NCBI GenBank assembly: GCA_019347945.1
Contig: JAHWKK010000010.1
Span: 1-64,000, forward strand
Origin: Acidobacteriota bacterium
GTDB taxonomy: Bacteria > Acidobacteriota > Thermoanaerobaculia > Gp7-AA8 > JAHWKK01
Length of the DNA stretch: 64,000 bases
Direction: 5' to 3'
The position numbers were made by a program, and so were the translations under genes. Below the pieces are notes generated by a model. The model saw only the letters and a program-made list of their open reading frames with translations. It was not told the origin of the DNA and made no database searches. Shown in pieces: positions 1 through 11,245 of the stretch (position 1 is its first letter; the number at the start of each line of letters is the position of its first letter).

Positions 1-213
1 GCCCGCTCGGGACGACGTCGGTTTGAGTATGGGGTGCGGAGTTTTGCGGGCTCCGGTTTTCATTCCCGCTTCACCGGCGCAACGCGCCGGTCAATTGCTC
101 AGGATGACGAGTGTTTGGATCTCGCGAGATTAAGCATTCGTCCATGATCGTCGCTTCGCGAAAACGCAGCACTCGTCATTATGAGCCGGGCGCAGCGCGG
201 GCGAAGAATCTAG
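1..213. repeat. Dispersed intergenic repeat elements
   Basis: Bases 1-110 match the reverse complement of 50095-50204 at 108 of 110 positions without gaps. The element holds a hairpin with 8-bp arms (73-80 and 84-91). One of the two differences between the copies falls in its 3-base loop, so the stem is kept. Bases about 165-205 are a second, less exact match (inverted) to about 50390-50434, of the type 'GATTCTTCGC...GCTCAGAATGACGAG' that occurs as dispersed repeats in many bacterial genomes. The element begins at the first base of the window and may extend beyond it. I see no gene here. Confidence 0.85.
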
Positions 214-233
214 GTGGGGGTGGTTGAAGAGTC

Positions 234-270
234 AAGAGTGAAGGACGAGGGTCTGCCTTTTTTCACTCTT
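234..270. terminator. Hairpin and octamer-like repeat tract after pilT
   Basis: The 9-bp arms AAGAGTGAA (234-242) and TTCACTCTT (262-270) are inverted repeats 19 bases apart. They are followed to about 297 by degenerate tandem TTCACTCTTCAC-type units. The tract lies just downstream of pilT on the minus strand, so it could act as its terminator. Similar GAAGAGTGAAGAGTGAAG units occur at 50003-50032, which suggests that the tract is mainly a dispersed repeat. Confidence 0.4.
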
Positions 271-297
271 CACCCTTCACTCTTCACTCTTCTCTTC

Positions 298-1473
298 TTA
301 CGCCTGGTTCGAAAAGTCGAATGGAGAGTCGTCGCTGAACGGATCGGAGTCACCCGGCATCGACAGCTTGCTCTCCATCTCCTCCCGTGCGATGTCGGAT
401 GTCGACTGAATCCCCTGCATTTTGAGTTTGAACTCGTCCGGATTCGAAGCACGTCTGAGCGCTTCCTCGACCGTGATCAGCCCGTTCTTGTAGAGAACGA
501 AAATCGACTGGTCGAACGTCTGCATACCGTACTGCGAGGTGCCCTGAGAGATGGCGTCCTTGATCAGCTTCGTTTTTTCCTTGTTCTCGATGCAGTCGCG
601 GATGTAGCCGGTCGAGATCATCACCTCGCAGGCGGGAACACGGCCGAGCCCATCGGCGCGCGGAAGAAGACGGAGCGAGACGACTGCCTTCAGGACCGCG
701 GCCAGCTGCAGACGGATCTGTTTCTGCTGGTGGGGCGGAAAGACCGAGATGATCCGGTTGACCGTCTCGGTCGCATCCATCGTGTGAAGCGTCGAGAGAA
801 CGAGGTGGCCGGTCTCGGCCGCGGTGAGCGCCGTCTCGATCGTCTCGTAGTCGCGCATCTCGCCGACGAGGATGACGTCGGGATCCTGGCGAAGCGCGGA
901 TCGAAGGGCCTGGGCGAACGACTTGGTGTCGACCTCGACCTCTCGCTGGTTGACGATCGACTTCTTGTCGCGGTGGAGAAACTCGATCGGATCTTCGACC
1001 GTGATGATGTGCTCGGTACGGTGGGCGTTGATGTAGTCGATCATCGCGGCCAGGGTCGTCGACTTTCCGGAGCCGGTCGTTCCGGTGCAGAGAATGAGGC
1101 CGCGACGCTCCTCGCAGATCCTCTCGATGACTTGCGGCAGCATCAGTTCCCTGACCGAGCTGATCTTGACGGGAATGACGCGCAGCACGAGTCCGACCGT
1201 GCCGCGCTGCTGAAAGATGTTGCAACGGAAACGCCCGAGACCCGGTACCGAGTAGGCGAAATCGATCTCGTAATTGTTCTTGAATTTCTCTTTCTGGCGC
1301 GAGGACATCATGGAGAAGGCCATCGCGATGGTGTCCTCCTGCATGAGGCGTTTGAGCTCGACCAGCGGGATCAGCTCCCCGTCCACACGGATGACCGGAT
1401 GGGAGCCGACCTTGATGTGAAGGTCGGATGCCCGCCTCTCGGCTGCAATCTTCAATAAGTCGTTTATGTGCAC
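298..1473 (-). CDS. pilT: Type IV pilus retraction ATPase PilT
   Basis: This is a cytoplasmic hexameric ATPase that powers pilus retraction and twitching motility. With the start used here the protein has 391 residues. It begins with the PilT-like region INDLLKIAAERRASDLHI and has a Walker A motif GTTGSGKST at about 131-139 and a Walker B region DVILVGEMRD at about 189-198. The frame stays open to a TTG at 1500, but the GTG at 1473 has a better-placed AAAGGA ribosome site and matches where family members begin. The C-terminal 25 residues are acidic and low in complexity. No other pilus gene lies in the window, as is common for pilT loci. Dispersed repeats follow it. Confidence 0.95.
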   Translation of the reverse strand: MHINDLLKIAAERRASDLHIKVGSHPVIRVDGELIPLVELKRLMQEDTIAMAFSMMSSRQKEKFKNNYEIDFAYSVPGLGRFRCNIFQQRGTVGLVLRVIPVKISSVRELMLPQVIERICEERRGLILCTGTTGSGKSTTLAAMIDYINAHRTEHIITVEDPIEFLHRDKKSIVNQREVEVDTKSFAQALRSALRQDPDVILVGEMRDYETIETALTAAETGHLVLSTLHTMDATETVNRIISVFPPHQQKQIRLQLAAVLKAVVSLRLLPRADGLGRVPACEVMISTGYIRDCIENKEKTKLIKDAISQGTSQYGMQTFDQSIFVLYKNGLITVEEALRRASNPDEFKLKMQGIQSTSDIAREEMESKLSMPGDSDPFSDDSPFDFSNQA

Positions 1474-1589
1474 CGGACGTCCTTTCAGATACGCCGTCAA
1501 CCACTCATCTTAGCAAACCGGGGAGCTATTTGCCCTTTTCGAGCGGTTTTCCCCTGCTTGCTCATGAGCCCGGGCACGGGCCTCTCTCC

Positions 1590-4500
1590 TCAGGGGATGC
1601 GTACCGGACGGACGAAGGTCTGGTCGGTCGAGCGGTTGTCGACGTACGACGCCCACGCGTAGAAGGCTCCCGGCTGCGACGGAATCAGGATCAGGTAAGC
1701 GTCCGCCGGAGACGATCCGGGGACGACGTCCGTCAGAAGCCTCCCGACGAAACGCGCTTCCTTCGCCCCGACCGGATAGGTCTTCTGACCGAGCATCTGT
1801 CCGCTTTTCGCCAAGACCTGGACGACGACGTGCCCAGGCGTCTCGCTCACGTTGACGATCCCGACATTGGTTCTGAACTCGCTGTTCTCTGTGAGCCCCT
1901 GAATGATCGAGCCGCTCGACGGAATCAAATCCTCTTCGCCGAATCCCGGAATGTACTGCCCGAGGGTTCCCGACAGATCGCGGTCATTGAAGGTACGCGC
2001 CCAGGCGACCAGAGGAACGTCGGAGATAATCTCGAACGTCCCCGCCGTTCCGGGACGGTCGAAGAGCTCGACCACCGAGTCTTCGAAGAAGATGCTCGTT
2101 CCCGCGGGAATGATCAGCGATGCCGGCTCGATCGAAGGCTGTCCGGTGCCCCGGAGTCTGTAGATGATCGTGACGTTGGCGGCGGATCCGTTCCGGTTGG
2201 TGAGCGAGAGATTGGATCGGAAGAAGGTCCCGCCCGCTCCCGCGAGAGAGCCGACACCGTCGATCCACTGGAGCGATCGGGCAGACAGAGTGCTCGAGAT
2301 GTAGGTCGGATCGGAGGTGACGTTGTCGAGCTTCGAAGCGTAGACGAACATCTCCCGGTCCGATTCGACGAGGACGCTGAAAACGTCCAGGCTCCCGGCG
2401 CCCGCCTGGTTGGTGATCCGGTTGACCTGAAGCATGGAGTAAGGCTGGACGGTGATCGGAACGGGAGATCCGAGCGCGACGCCTTCCTCGTCGAAGACGC
2501 GGAGGGTCGCGGTCATCACGATGTTCTCCAGATTCACGACACCGATGTTCGAGCGGAACGACCTGTTATCGGTCAGTCCGTCGATCCTCGCGGAGGTTCC
2601 GTCGCCCTCTTCGAGCAGGACCGCCGGAATGTACTGGCCGGAGGTGCCCGAGAACTGCCCCGGCTGGTTGTAGGTTCGCGTCGTGACGACCGGGACGGGC
2701 AGATTCGAGGGGACTTCGATCACGATCGAGCCTCCGGTGTTCGTCGTCGCTCCGAAGCCTTCCTCGAGCACGTCCGAGAACGCAATCGACTCGCCCGGCT
2801 CGACTCGCCGGATGATGGCGCCCTCGGCTCCTCCGTCGGCCTGAACCGGTGTCGCGAGGTAGCGAAGACGGACTGAGGTCGGCTGGGTCGAGAGGTTCGT
2901 CATCCAGAACGACGTCTTGAAGAAGGAGTTTTGCGCGCCGCGCGTTCGGGCCTGTCCCGGAATGACGCCGCGGATCTCATAGGAGAGGTTGTTGTCGTAA
3001 ACCGGGACGACGCGGGTGATCGAGTCCGAATCCGCGTTGTTCGCGACGGTGAGAGTCACCTCATAGTCCCCTGGTTCGAGGTAGGTGTGCGAAGGATTCC
3101 GTTCCGAGGAGCTCGAACCGTCGCCGAAGTCCCACGACCAGGATGTCGGCTGCCGGATCGATTCGTCTGTGAACTCGACCGGCAAGCCCGACAGAGGCGA
3201 TCGTGGCGACCACGAGAAATCCGCCTCGGGGCTGAGCACCAGTGGAATGCAGGGACCGGGGATGCCGACCTCGGTGACCGTGATGTCGTCGAGGTAGAAG
3301 CCCTCGAACTCGGCACCCGGATCGGTGGTCAGTCTCCACCGGATGCGCACCGTTTCACCTGCGTACGCCGCGAGGTCCGAGGAAAACTCAGTCCATTCCG
3401 TCAGTCCGTCGTTTGTCGCCGGGCCGTTGAAGGCCCCCTGGGTCGCCGGATAACCGCATTGGTTGATGGGTGGATTGAGCGTTTCCGAGAGCGACGATGG
3501 ATAGCCGGATGAGGGCGGCAGGTCACTCCATGATCTGCCTCCGTCGGTGGAGATCTCGACGATGACGCCGTCCCATTGAAACTCGAGGTTGTACCGTGCC
3601 CAGTAAGTGATCGTCGGATTGTTGCCGAGCGTAAGTGCCGGCGTGGTGAGCGCCGCACAGGTGAGTGCCGGGTAGTTTCCGCTCTCGCGACCCGCGAAGT
3701 AGGATTTCGTTCCGCTATGCGCCTGCCGCGTCGAGACGTGCCAGGGAAATTCGAGGTCGACGAGAGAAGAGGTGTCGCCCGCGTCGTCTGTCCAGTCACC
3801 GAATGCCGTCGCCGGACCGGTACTGATTGCGCTGCGACGCCGGATGTTTTTCTCTTCGCGGCCCTCGTGTGGTCCGGTACCGGTGGAGGCCGTATCCTCG
3901 GCGCGGACGATGTAGTGGTAGCGGACGCCGGACTCCACAGTCGTATCAATGTAGCTGGTGTCGTTGCGCACGGAAGCGATCGGCTCTTCGCCCGGAGCCG
4001 GAACGAAATCGGGATCGGTCGAGCGGTAGATGTTGTAGAAGATCGTTTCGCCCAGAGCGCAGCGTTTGGAGGCCGGTTCCCATTCGAGAAACACCGCGCA
4101 ATTCGGACTCGCGGGCGTCGCGGACTGCAGACCGTCGAACTCCGGCTCGATGTCACAGCCACTCGTCGAGGTTCCGAGAGCCGTCGCCGACGCCGGCCCC
4201 TCTCCGCATCCATCGACGCCTCTCGCGCGATAGAAATACGTCTCGCCCCCCTGCGCTCGCGAGTCGGTGAAAAGGCCCGACGCGGAAGACCCGACGTATT
4301 TCCAGTCGTCCGGATCGTCGAGCGGCGCGCGGTAAATCTGCGTCACACTCGATCCGTCGGCAGGCTCGAACCGGAGATCGATTCCCTGAACCGGATTCGA
4401 CGTCGCAGAGAGACGGGTAGGAGCGAAGGTTACAGCCGTGTCGCACGTTTGATGCGAGACCACGAGCGCGTATCCCTGGCGATCTGAGAGAAAAGTCGAG

Positions 4501-6602
4501 TTACCGGGCACGCCATGCGCGCGGACACGAACGGTCCAGCTCCCCGCGGAGGGTGCAGTGAACCGGACCTGCTCGACGTTGTTCCTCCGGTCAGCTTCAC
4601 CTCCCGGTACGCTTTCGCCGGTTGAAGAAAAAACGTTGCCCCGGAACGTCTCGGAACCGTTGGTGACCTCGAGGTCGAGATCATTCACGAGCGCGATGGC
4701 CGAGCCGAATGACGCGGGAGGATCCGACCAGACCAGTGTGGCGCGCAGCTCCTCACCCGAACCGACGTTGACGGCGTACTCGTGAGTGACGCCGGTGGAG
4801 ACGCCGCTGAGGTTGGGGAGATCCCACACGCGCATCTCCCGGGTGTCTCCGGGAAAGAAGACGTTTCCGTCGAGGAAGACGCGCCCCCAGCCGTGGCGAA
4901 AATTGCCGAATTCTCCACCGTCGGGGAGCGGGCGGGTTCCATTGAGGAGAATCGCCTTGATCAGAGTCGAAGTCGCGTCCAGCGAGTCGTCGGAACGTGG
5001 CGAGCCTGTCGGATAGTAGCCCTGCTCGAGATACTGCCGGACGAGCGCGGAACCGCCGGCCGCGATGGGGCTGGCCATCGACGTTCCGGAAAGCGTGCGG
5101 GTCCCGCAGTTGCCGTCGCCGAACGTCGTGTTGCCGCCCGCGGAGACGATCCCCGACCCCGGAGCGAGAAGATCCGGCTTGATTCTCCCGTCACTGGTCG
5201 GCCCACGCCCGGAGAACGAAGCGCTGGTAGTCGGATCGGCGCCGGATGTGAGCGCTCCGACCGCGACGATGTTCTTCGAATTGCCGGGAGAGCCGGAGGT
5301 TCCGGCGCCAGGCCCGTCGTTTCCAGCCGAGGTGAAAATCGTCATTCCCTCGTGCTCGAAAAGGAAGGTGTCGACGATCCGGTCGGTCACGGTGTAATCG
5401 CCGGTGGTGGCGCCGCCGAACGAGTCCGTGTGGGTTTTCGCCCCGGCCCTGAGAGCCTGCAGAAACGTGTTGAAGAGGTCTCCTGCGCCGCTCAGGCAGC
5501 CATCCGACGAGCCGACATCCTGAAAGAGGAGTTGAGCGTTCGGAGCCATGCCGTCTCCGGGATCGATCCCGGGCGATGTGGATGTCGACGGAGTGGCCAG
5601 ATTGTCTCCGACTGCCGAGGAAGCCGTGTGAGTGCCGTGGAATCCCGTCGGGCTACTCCCTCCGGGGCATGTCTCGTTGTCGTCGTAGGGATCGGCGCCG
5701 CGCTGCACCCAGTAACCGATGACCTTCCGGTCGGCGAAGATGCTGCCGAGCTCGGGTTGATCGGTCAGATCGGCCGAGGTGACGGCTTCGACGCCGTTCA
5801 AAAATCGGAAGAAACATGCGTCGACGTCGGCGCCGCTGTCGGCGACGGCGACGATCTGTCCGGTCCCGGTGAGACCACGATTGAAGAACGTTCGCTGAGA
5901 GGGGCTCGTGCCGTTGCCCTGAATGACGCTCGACGCGCGCTCATTCTCGAAGCGGAGCTCGAGAACCGGCTCCAGCCACGCCACGCCGGTCACGCCGGCC
6001 GTTTCGATGACGAACTGGTCGCGCTGTTCGGGCCAGACAGAGACCACGAGACGGGGAACCGCACCGTCATCGATTCGCGTGACGCTCCACGCGCGACCGG
6101 ACTTTTCGATCGTCCGGGCGATCCGCTCGAGATTCTCCCCGCGGAAGGGAACGACGATCACCTCATGCCGGGGGTCGTCGGATCCGGGCCAGAGAGAGCG
6201 ATGCACCTTCCAGCCGGATTGATACGGCTCGACCCATCGAACTCCGGCATGGCTCGCGATCCGGAAGGTCCCGGCGGGAACGCGAATCTGCCATGCGCCG
6301 TCCGGGACGTATCCGACGAACTCGACTCCGGCGCTCTCCAGCTCGTCTTTCCACTCATCGAAGGGGCCCGGGTGGAACTGGAGGAGCGCAAACCGATCGT
6401 CTGTTCGCTCCATTGACTCGATTCCCGCGGTGTCGACTCGTTCGATCAGAGGATCGAACGGTCCCGCATGAATGTGAATCGGGCGCCGGTCCGCCGTTGC
6501 CTCGGCGGCTCCATCGATCCGGACGATCTTCGGACCGGACGCGAACAACGCGGGTCCGCCGACGATCAATGAGACGAGGATTGCACCGATTGTCCTGCGC
6601 AT
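1590..6602 (-). CDS. Large secreted subtilisin-like (S8) protease with PKD domain
   Basis: This 1670-residue exported protein starts with a signal peptide (about residues 1-22) after a GGAAGG ribosome site. The S8 catalytic triad is visible as D255 (VADSGAD), H322 (GFHGTHTAS) and S508 (SGTSMASP), with oxyanion N428. A beta-sandwich P-like domain follows at about 590-715, then two fibronectin III-like stretches (about 725-905) and a jelly-roll-like region (about 935-1110). A PKD domain (about 1124-1202, SWSWDFGDGS) comes next, and then about 465 residues of a repeated all-beta module. That module resembles the stand-alone secreted protein at 33381-34400. The substrate is unknown; extracellular protein degradation is likely. 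No cell-wall or Por-type sorting tail is evident. Confidence 0.93.
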   Translation of the reverse strand: MRRTIGAILVSLIVGGPALFASGPKIVRIDGAAEATADRRPIHIHAGPFDPLIERVDTAGIESMERTDDRFALLQFHPGPFDEWKDELESAGVEFVGYVPDGAWQIRVPAGTFRIASHAGVRWVEPYQSGWKVHRSLWPGSDDPRHEVIVVPFRGENLERIARTIEKSGRAWSVTRIDDGAVPRLVVSVWPEQRDQFVIETAGVTGVAWLEPVLELRFENERASSVIQGNGTSPSQRTFFNRGLTGTGQIVAVADSGADVDACFFRFLNGVEAVTSADLTDQPELGSIFADRKVIGYWVQRGADPYDDNETCPGGSSPTGFHGTHTASSAVGDNLATPSTSTSPGIDPGDGMAPNAQLLFQDVGSSDGCLSGAGDLFNTFLQALRAGAKTHTDSFGGATTGDYTVTDRIVDTFLFEHEGMTIFTSAGNDGPGAGTSGSPGNSKNIVAVGALTSGADPTTSASFSGRGPTSDGRIKPDLLAPGSGIVSAGGNTTFGDGNCGTRTLSGTSMASPIAAGGSALVRQYLEQGYYPTGSPRSDDSLDATSTLIKAILLNGTRPLPDGGEFGNFRHGWGRVFLDGNVFFPGDTREMRVWDLPNLSGVSTGVTHEYAVNVGSGEELRATLVWSDPPASFGSAIALVNDLDLEVTNGSETFRGNVFSSTGESVPGGEADRRNNVEQVRFTAPSAGSWTVRVRAHGVPGNSTFLSDRQGYALVVSHQTCDTAVTFAPTRLSATSNPVQGIDLRFEPADGSSVTQIYRAPLDDPDDWKYVGSSASGLFTDSRAQGGETYFYRARGVDGCGEGPASATALGTSTSGCDIEPEFDGLQSATPASPNCAVFLEWEPASKRCALGETIFYNIYRSTDPDFVPAPGEEPIASVRNDTSYIDTTVESGVRYHYIVRAEDTASTGTGPHEGREEKNIRRRSAISTGPATAFGDWTDDAGDTSSLVDLEFPWHVSTRQAHSGTKSYFAGRESGNYPALTCAALTTPALTLGNNPTITYWARYNLEFQWDGVIVEISTDGGRSWSDLPPSSGYPSSLSETLNPPINQCGYPATQGAFNGPATNDGLTEWTEFSSDLAAYAGETVRIRWRLTTDPGAEFEGFYLDDITVTEVGIPGPCIPLVLSPEADFSWSPRSPLSGLPVEFTDESIRQPTSWSWDFGDGSSSSERNPSHTYLEPGDYEVTLTVANNADSDSITRVVPVYDNNLSYEIRGVIPGQARTRGAQNSFFKTSFWMTNLSTQPTSVRLRYLATPVQADGGAEGAIIRRVEPGESIAFSDVLEEGFGATTNTGGSIVIEVPSNLPVPVVTTRTYNQPGQFSGTSGQYIPAVLLEEGDGTSARIDGLTDNRSFRSNIGVVNLENIVMTATLRVFDEEGVALGSPVPITVQPYSMLQVNRITNQAGAGSLDVFSVLVESDREMFVYASKLDNVTSDPTYISSTLSARSLQWIDGVGSLAGAGGTFFRSNLSLTNRNGSAANVTIIYRLRGTGQPSIEPASLIIPAGTSIFFEDSVVELFDRPGTAGTFEIISDVPLVAWARTFNDRDLSGTLGQYIPGFGEEDLIPSSGSIIQGLTENSEFRTNVGIVNVSETPGHVVVQVLAKSGQMLGQKTYPVGAKEARFVGRLLTDVVPGSSPADAYLILIPSQPGAFYAWASYVDNRSTDQTFVRPVRIP

Positions 6603-6697
6603 TTCGTGAACCTTCCCGGGTAAGGGGTGGACGACCGCTGCGATAAGCTATCGGACGCAGCGCTCAACTTCTGGAAACCATGATACATGGAGACTCG

Positions 6698-7473
6698 ATG
6701 TCCGAACTGGAAACACTGAACGTCGTCGAACGCGAAGGTGTCGTCACGATCGAATTGCAGCGTCCGGAGGTCCACAACGCGTTCAACGACACTCTCATTC
6801 GCGAGATGCTGGAGCTCTTCGACGGTTTCGATGGCCGCGACGATCTGAGAGCCGTGGTGCTCAGGGGGAGTGGAAAGAACTTCTGTGCGGGCGCCGATCT
6901 CAACTGGATGGCGAGCATGGTCGATTACGACCGGAGTCAGAACATCAGGGACTCGGCTGGTCTGGCGAAGATGTTCGCATCGATCAACGAGAGTCCGATC
7001 CCGGTGATCGGACGCGTACACGGCGCTGCGATCGGCGGCGGCGTCGGGCTCGTAGCGGTATGTGATGTGGTCATCGCGGAAAAGGGAGCGAAGTTCGGAC
7101 TCTCCGAGGTGAAGCTCGGGATCCTGCCCGCGGTCATCTCGCCGTACGTCATTCGAAAAATCGGAGAGACACACGCGAGGGCGCTCTTTCTCACCGGCGA
7201 GCGGTTCGATTCCGAACGGGCGCTCCGAATCGGACTCGTCCATACGATCGTCGAGGGCGACGAGAATCTGGACCAGGCCGTCGAGGATACGGTTGCGAAT
7301 CTCCGCACTTCCGGGCCCCAGGCGGTTCGTGAGTGCAAGCGGCTGATCGAGCACGTGGCCCACAGTGAGCTCGCCGAAGCAATCCCCTACACAATCGAAG
7401 CGATCGCCGACCGCCGCACCTCGGAGGAGGGACAGGCCGGTATGAAGGCCTTTCTCAAGAAGGAAAAAGCCCC

Positions 7474-7486
<13 letters not shown>
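6698..7486 (+). CDS. Enoyl-CoA hydratase/isomerase family, methylglutaconyl-CoA hydratase-like
   Basis: This is a 262-residue crotonase-fold enzyme. The loop CAGADLNWM (63-71) and the segment GGGVGL followed by SEVKLGILPAVISPYV are the pattern I know from bacterial LiuC-type 3-methylglutaconyl-CoA hydratases of leucine breakdown. A generic enoyl-CoA hydratase is the alternative. I chose the ATG at 6698 because GGAG sits five bases upstream; an in-frame ATG at 6680 lacks such a site. The stop overlaps the start of the next gene, a biotin carboxylase, which supports a shared acyl-CoA pathway. The gene is divergent from the protease gene, so its promoter should lie in 6603-6697. Confidence 0.88.
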
Positions 7487-8961
<1,475 letters not shown>

Positions 8962-8985
8962 CCCCACCCGGAGGGGGGAGAGCAA

Positions 8986-9171
8986 ATGAGTATTGACGAG
9001 GATCTGGAGCTCGAGGAAGGAATGACCCAGATGGTGCTCGACCAGGGGGTCGCGTTGCAGGCCGTGATCAATCTTCTGGTCGAAAAAGGAGTGCTGAGCG
9101 AAGCAGAGCTCGCGGCAGCCGTCGATCAATTGATCGAAGACCCGGAATTCGAGCAAACCGAGCAACATTGA
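8986..9171 (+). CDS. Small acidic hypothetical protein
   Basis: This 61-residue, strongly acidic, helical-looking protein has a strong GGAGGGG ribosome site just before its ATG. It lies between the biotin carboxylase and ribBA in the same direction, with gaps of 24 and 9 bases. It has no cysteine, no membrane segment and no biotinyl-lysine motif, so it is not the missing carrier subunit. The pattern [16 protein letters not shown] looks like a short helical protein-interaction module. I do not recognise the family. The gene spacing and ribosome site make a real gene likely. Confidence 0.7.
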   Translation: MSIDEDLELEEGMTQMVLDQGVALQAVINLLVEKGVLSEAELAAAVDQLIEDPEFEQTEQH

Positions 9172-9180
9172 GAGGGCGTC

Positions 9181-10401
9181 ATGTCCGAAGAGCGAGCTGA
9201 TCCATTCGCCAGCATCAGGGACGCCGCCGAGCGATACCGCCGGGGCGAGATGGTGATCATCGTCGACGACGAGGACCGGGAGAACGAGGGGGACCTCTGT
9301 CTGGCGGCCGAGAGGGTGACGCCCGAGGCGATCAACTTCATGGCGAAGTACGGGCGCGGGCTGATCTGTCTCGCGCTGACCGAGGAGCGGTGCGAGGAGC
9401 TGGGCCTCCCCCTGATGGTCGAGCGGAACACGTCGAACTTCGGTACGGCGTTCACTGTGTCGATCGAAGCCCGGGGAAGGGTGACCACCGGCATCTCGGC
9501 AAGGGATCGGGCAGAGACGATTCGAACGGCAATCGATCCCGAGACGAAGCCCGCTGACCTCGTGAGGCCTGGTCACGTCTTTCCGCTTCGCGCCAGAAAA
9601 GGTGGTGTGCTGAAGCGAGCCGGGCAGACCGAAGCGTCGGTCGACCTCGCCGCGATCGCTGGCGTTACCCCGGCCGCGGTCATCTGCGAGATCATGAAGG
9701 ACGACGGAACGATGGCCCGGCTTCCCGACCTTCGTGAGTACGCGGTCGAGCACGGGCTCGTGATCGTTTCCGTGGCCGAGATCATCCGATACCGGATGCA
9801 GATGGAGAAGCACGTCTACCGAGTCGCATCTCCGAAGCTGCCGACTCCTTATGGCGAGTTCCGAGTCATCGCGTACCGCAGCGACATCACGGGCGAAGAG
9901 CACGTCGCGCTGACGATGGGCGAGATCTCGGAGGAGGACGAGGTTCTCGTCCGGGTTCACTCTGCGTGTCTGACCGGAGATGTTTTTGGATCGGATCGAT
10001 GCGATTGTGGCGACCAGCTGGAGAAGGCGCTCGAGCTGGTGGCCACCGAAGGAAAAGGCGTGATCCTCTATCTTCTCCAGGAGGGCCGTGGCATCGGCCT
10101 GCTGAACAAGCTCAAGGCTTACCAGCTCCAGGACGAAGGGGACGACACGGTCGAGGCGAACCAGAAACTCGGTTACGCTCCGGACATTCGCGATTACGGA
10201 ACCGGAAGCCAGATTCTTCGCGATCTGGGTGTCCGGAAGATGCGTCTGCTGACCAACAACCCGGCGAAATATGTGGCGATCGAAGGCTATGGTCTGGAGA
10301 TCGTCGAGCGGATTCCGCTCGAGATCGTTCCGTCGGAAGGAACACGTAAATACCTGGAAACGAAAAAGAAAAAGCTGGGACACATGCTGGAGCTCGTTTG
10401 A
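9181..10401 (+). CDS. ribBA: RibBA: DHBP synthase / GTP cyclohydrolase II
   Basis: This is a bifunctional cytoplasmic enzyme supplying both branches of riboflavin synthesis. The N-terminal half makes 3,4-dihydroxy-2-butanone 4-phosphate from ribulose 5-phosphate and shows [11 protein letters not shown] at 29-39. The C-terminal half opens the GTP ring and shows the zinc cysteines C263, C274 and C276 ([11 protein letters not shown]) and the QEGRGIGL signature. At 406 residues it has the normal fused length. No other rib gene is nearby, so it is not part of a complete rib operon here. I saw no clear FMN riboswitch upstream; the gap to the preceding small gene is only nine bases. Confidence 0.96.
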   Translation: MSEERADPFASIRDAAERYRRGEMVIIVDDEDRENEGDLCLAAERVTPEAINFMAKYGRGLICLALTEERCEELGLPLMVERNTSNFGTAFTVSIEARGRVTTGISARDRAETIRTAIDPETKPADLVRPGHVFPLRARKGGVLKRAGQTEASVDLAAIAGVTPAAVICEIMKDDGTMARLPDLREYAVEHGLVIVSVAEIIRYRMQMEKHVYRVASPKLPTPYGEFRVIAYRSDITGEEHVALTMGEISEEDEVLVRVHSACLTGDVFGSDRCDCGDQLEKALELVATEGKGVILYLLQEGRGIGLLNKLKAYQLQDEGDDTVEANQKLGYAPDIRDYGTGSQILRDLGVRKMRLLTNNPAKYVAIEGYGLEIVERIPLEIVPSEGTRKYLETKKKKLGHMLELV

Positions 10402-10453
10402 AAACGGGGAAAGCGCAGGAGAAGATCGTCGTTCTGGTCGTCAGGCGGCAGAG

Positions 10454-11155
10454 ATGACCCACACCGGACCCATTCTCGAAGGCAGGGGAGCGACCGACTA
10501 CGAGCGATACATTCGCACGGAGGAATTGCTCGAGCTGCAGAAGAGTCCCGAGGATCTGATCAATCCGGACGAGATGCTTTTCCAGACCACGCATCAGGCG
10601 GCCGAGCTGTGGCTCCGTCTGGTCGACTACGAGATCGAGCGGGCAAGGGCGATGATCAGCGAGAGGCAGATTCACCAGGCGGCGGATCTTCTGACGAGAG
10701 AAGCATGGATCCTCGATCTGCTGAGAAAGCAGATCGAGATTCTGGAGACGATGGCGCCGGCCGACTATCACGTGATCAGGACCTCGTCGCTCGGCAGGGG
10801 AAGCGGTCAGGAGTCACCGGGGTTTGGTCGATTGCTCGACGTCGGAGAGCGGGTCTGGCCCCAGGTGGAAGCTCTGCTGGAGTCGCGAGGCGTCCGGCCG
10901 ATCGATGTCGAGCGCGAGCCGGCGGTCCACTACGACCTCCACCGGCTGATTCAGGCGCTGCTCCAGTACGACGAAAATTTCATGAAATGGCGGTACACAC
11001 ACATGAAGCTCGCGATGCGGGTGATCGGGTCGCGGGTCGTGTCTCTGAAGAATGTGCCCGTGAGTCAACTCGAAAATGGGACCAGGGAGCCGTTGTTTCC
11101 CGCGTTGTGGGAGATGATCAGTGACCTCACTGAAGAGATCAGGCCCGTTTATTGA
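10454..11155 (+). CDS. Divergent tryptophan 2,3-dioxygenase-family heme protein
   Basis: This 233-residue protein belongs to the TDO fold by its N-terminal Y-x2-YI-x-T-x2-LL-x-LQ pattern, the HQAAELWLRL helix (H47) and the heme-ligand helix WRYTHMKLAMRVIGS (H183). Canonical TDO opens the indole ring of tryptophan to N-formylkynurenine. Two usual substrate-binding features are altered. The FQSxQFR arginine segment reads GQESPGFGRLL (118-128), and the GTGGSSG loop after the heme helix is replaced by VVSLKNVPVS. Its substrate may therefore not be plain tryptophan. The start ATG at 10454 follows GGCGGCAGAG. It is 52 bases after ribBA. No kynurenine-pathway gene is adjacent. Confidence 0.8.
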   Translation: MTHTGPILEGRGATDYERYIRTEELLELQKSPEDLINPDEMLFQTTHQAAELWLRLVDYEIERARAMISERQIHQAADLLTREAWILDLLRKQIEILETMAPADYHVIRTSSLGRGSGQESPGFGRLLDVGERVWPQVEALLESRGVRPIDVEREPAVHYDLHRLIQALLQYDENFMKWRYTHMKLAMRVIGSRVVSLKNVPVSQLENGTREPLFPALWEMISDLTEEIRPVY

Positions 11156-11245
11156 TTCCGTGAACGGGCGGTGGCGAACGAATTGCTGAACATCATGGAA
11201 GGGGTAAGATGAGACAGATGGACTGTCAGGCTTCGGAAAACGATC

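Noticed and set aside
214-1458. 414-residue open frame on the plus strand over pilT
   Set aside because: It is the antisense shadow of pilT, whose Walker motifs on the minus strand are unmistakable; high GC leaves many long open frames on the opposite strand.
4782-6416. Long plus-strand open frame inside the S8 protease gene
   Set aside because: It is antisense to the D255/H322/S508 protease; the translation is Arg/Gly/Asp-rich with no domain.
9172-9180. FMN riboswitch before ribBA
   Set aside because: Only nine bases separate ribBA from the small gene upstream, which leaves no room for one, and no RFN-type pattern is visible.
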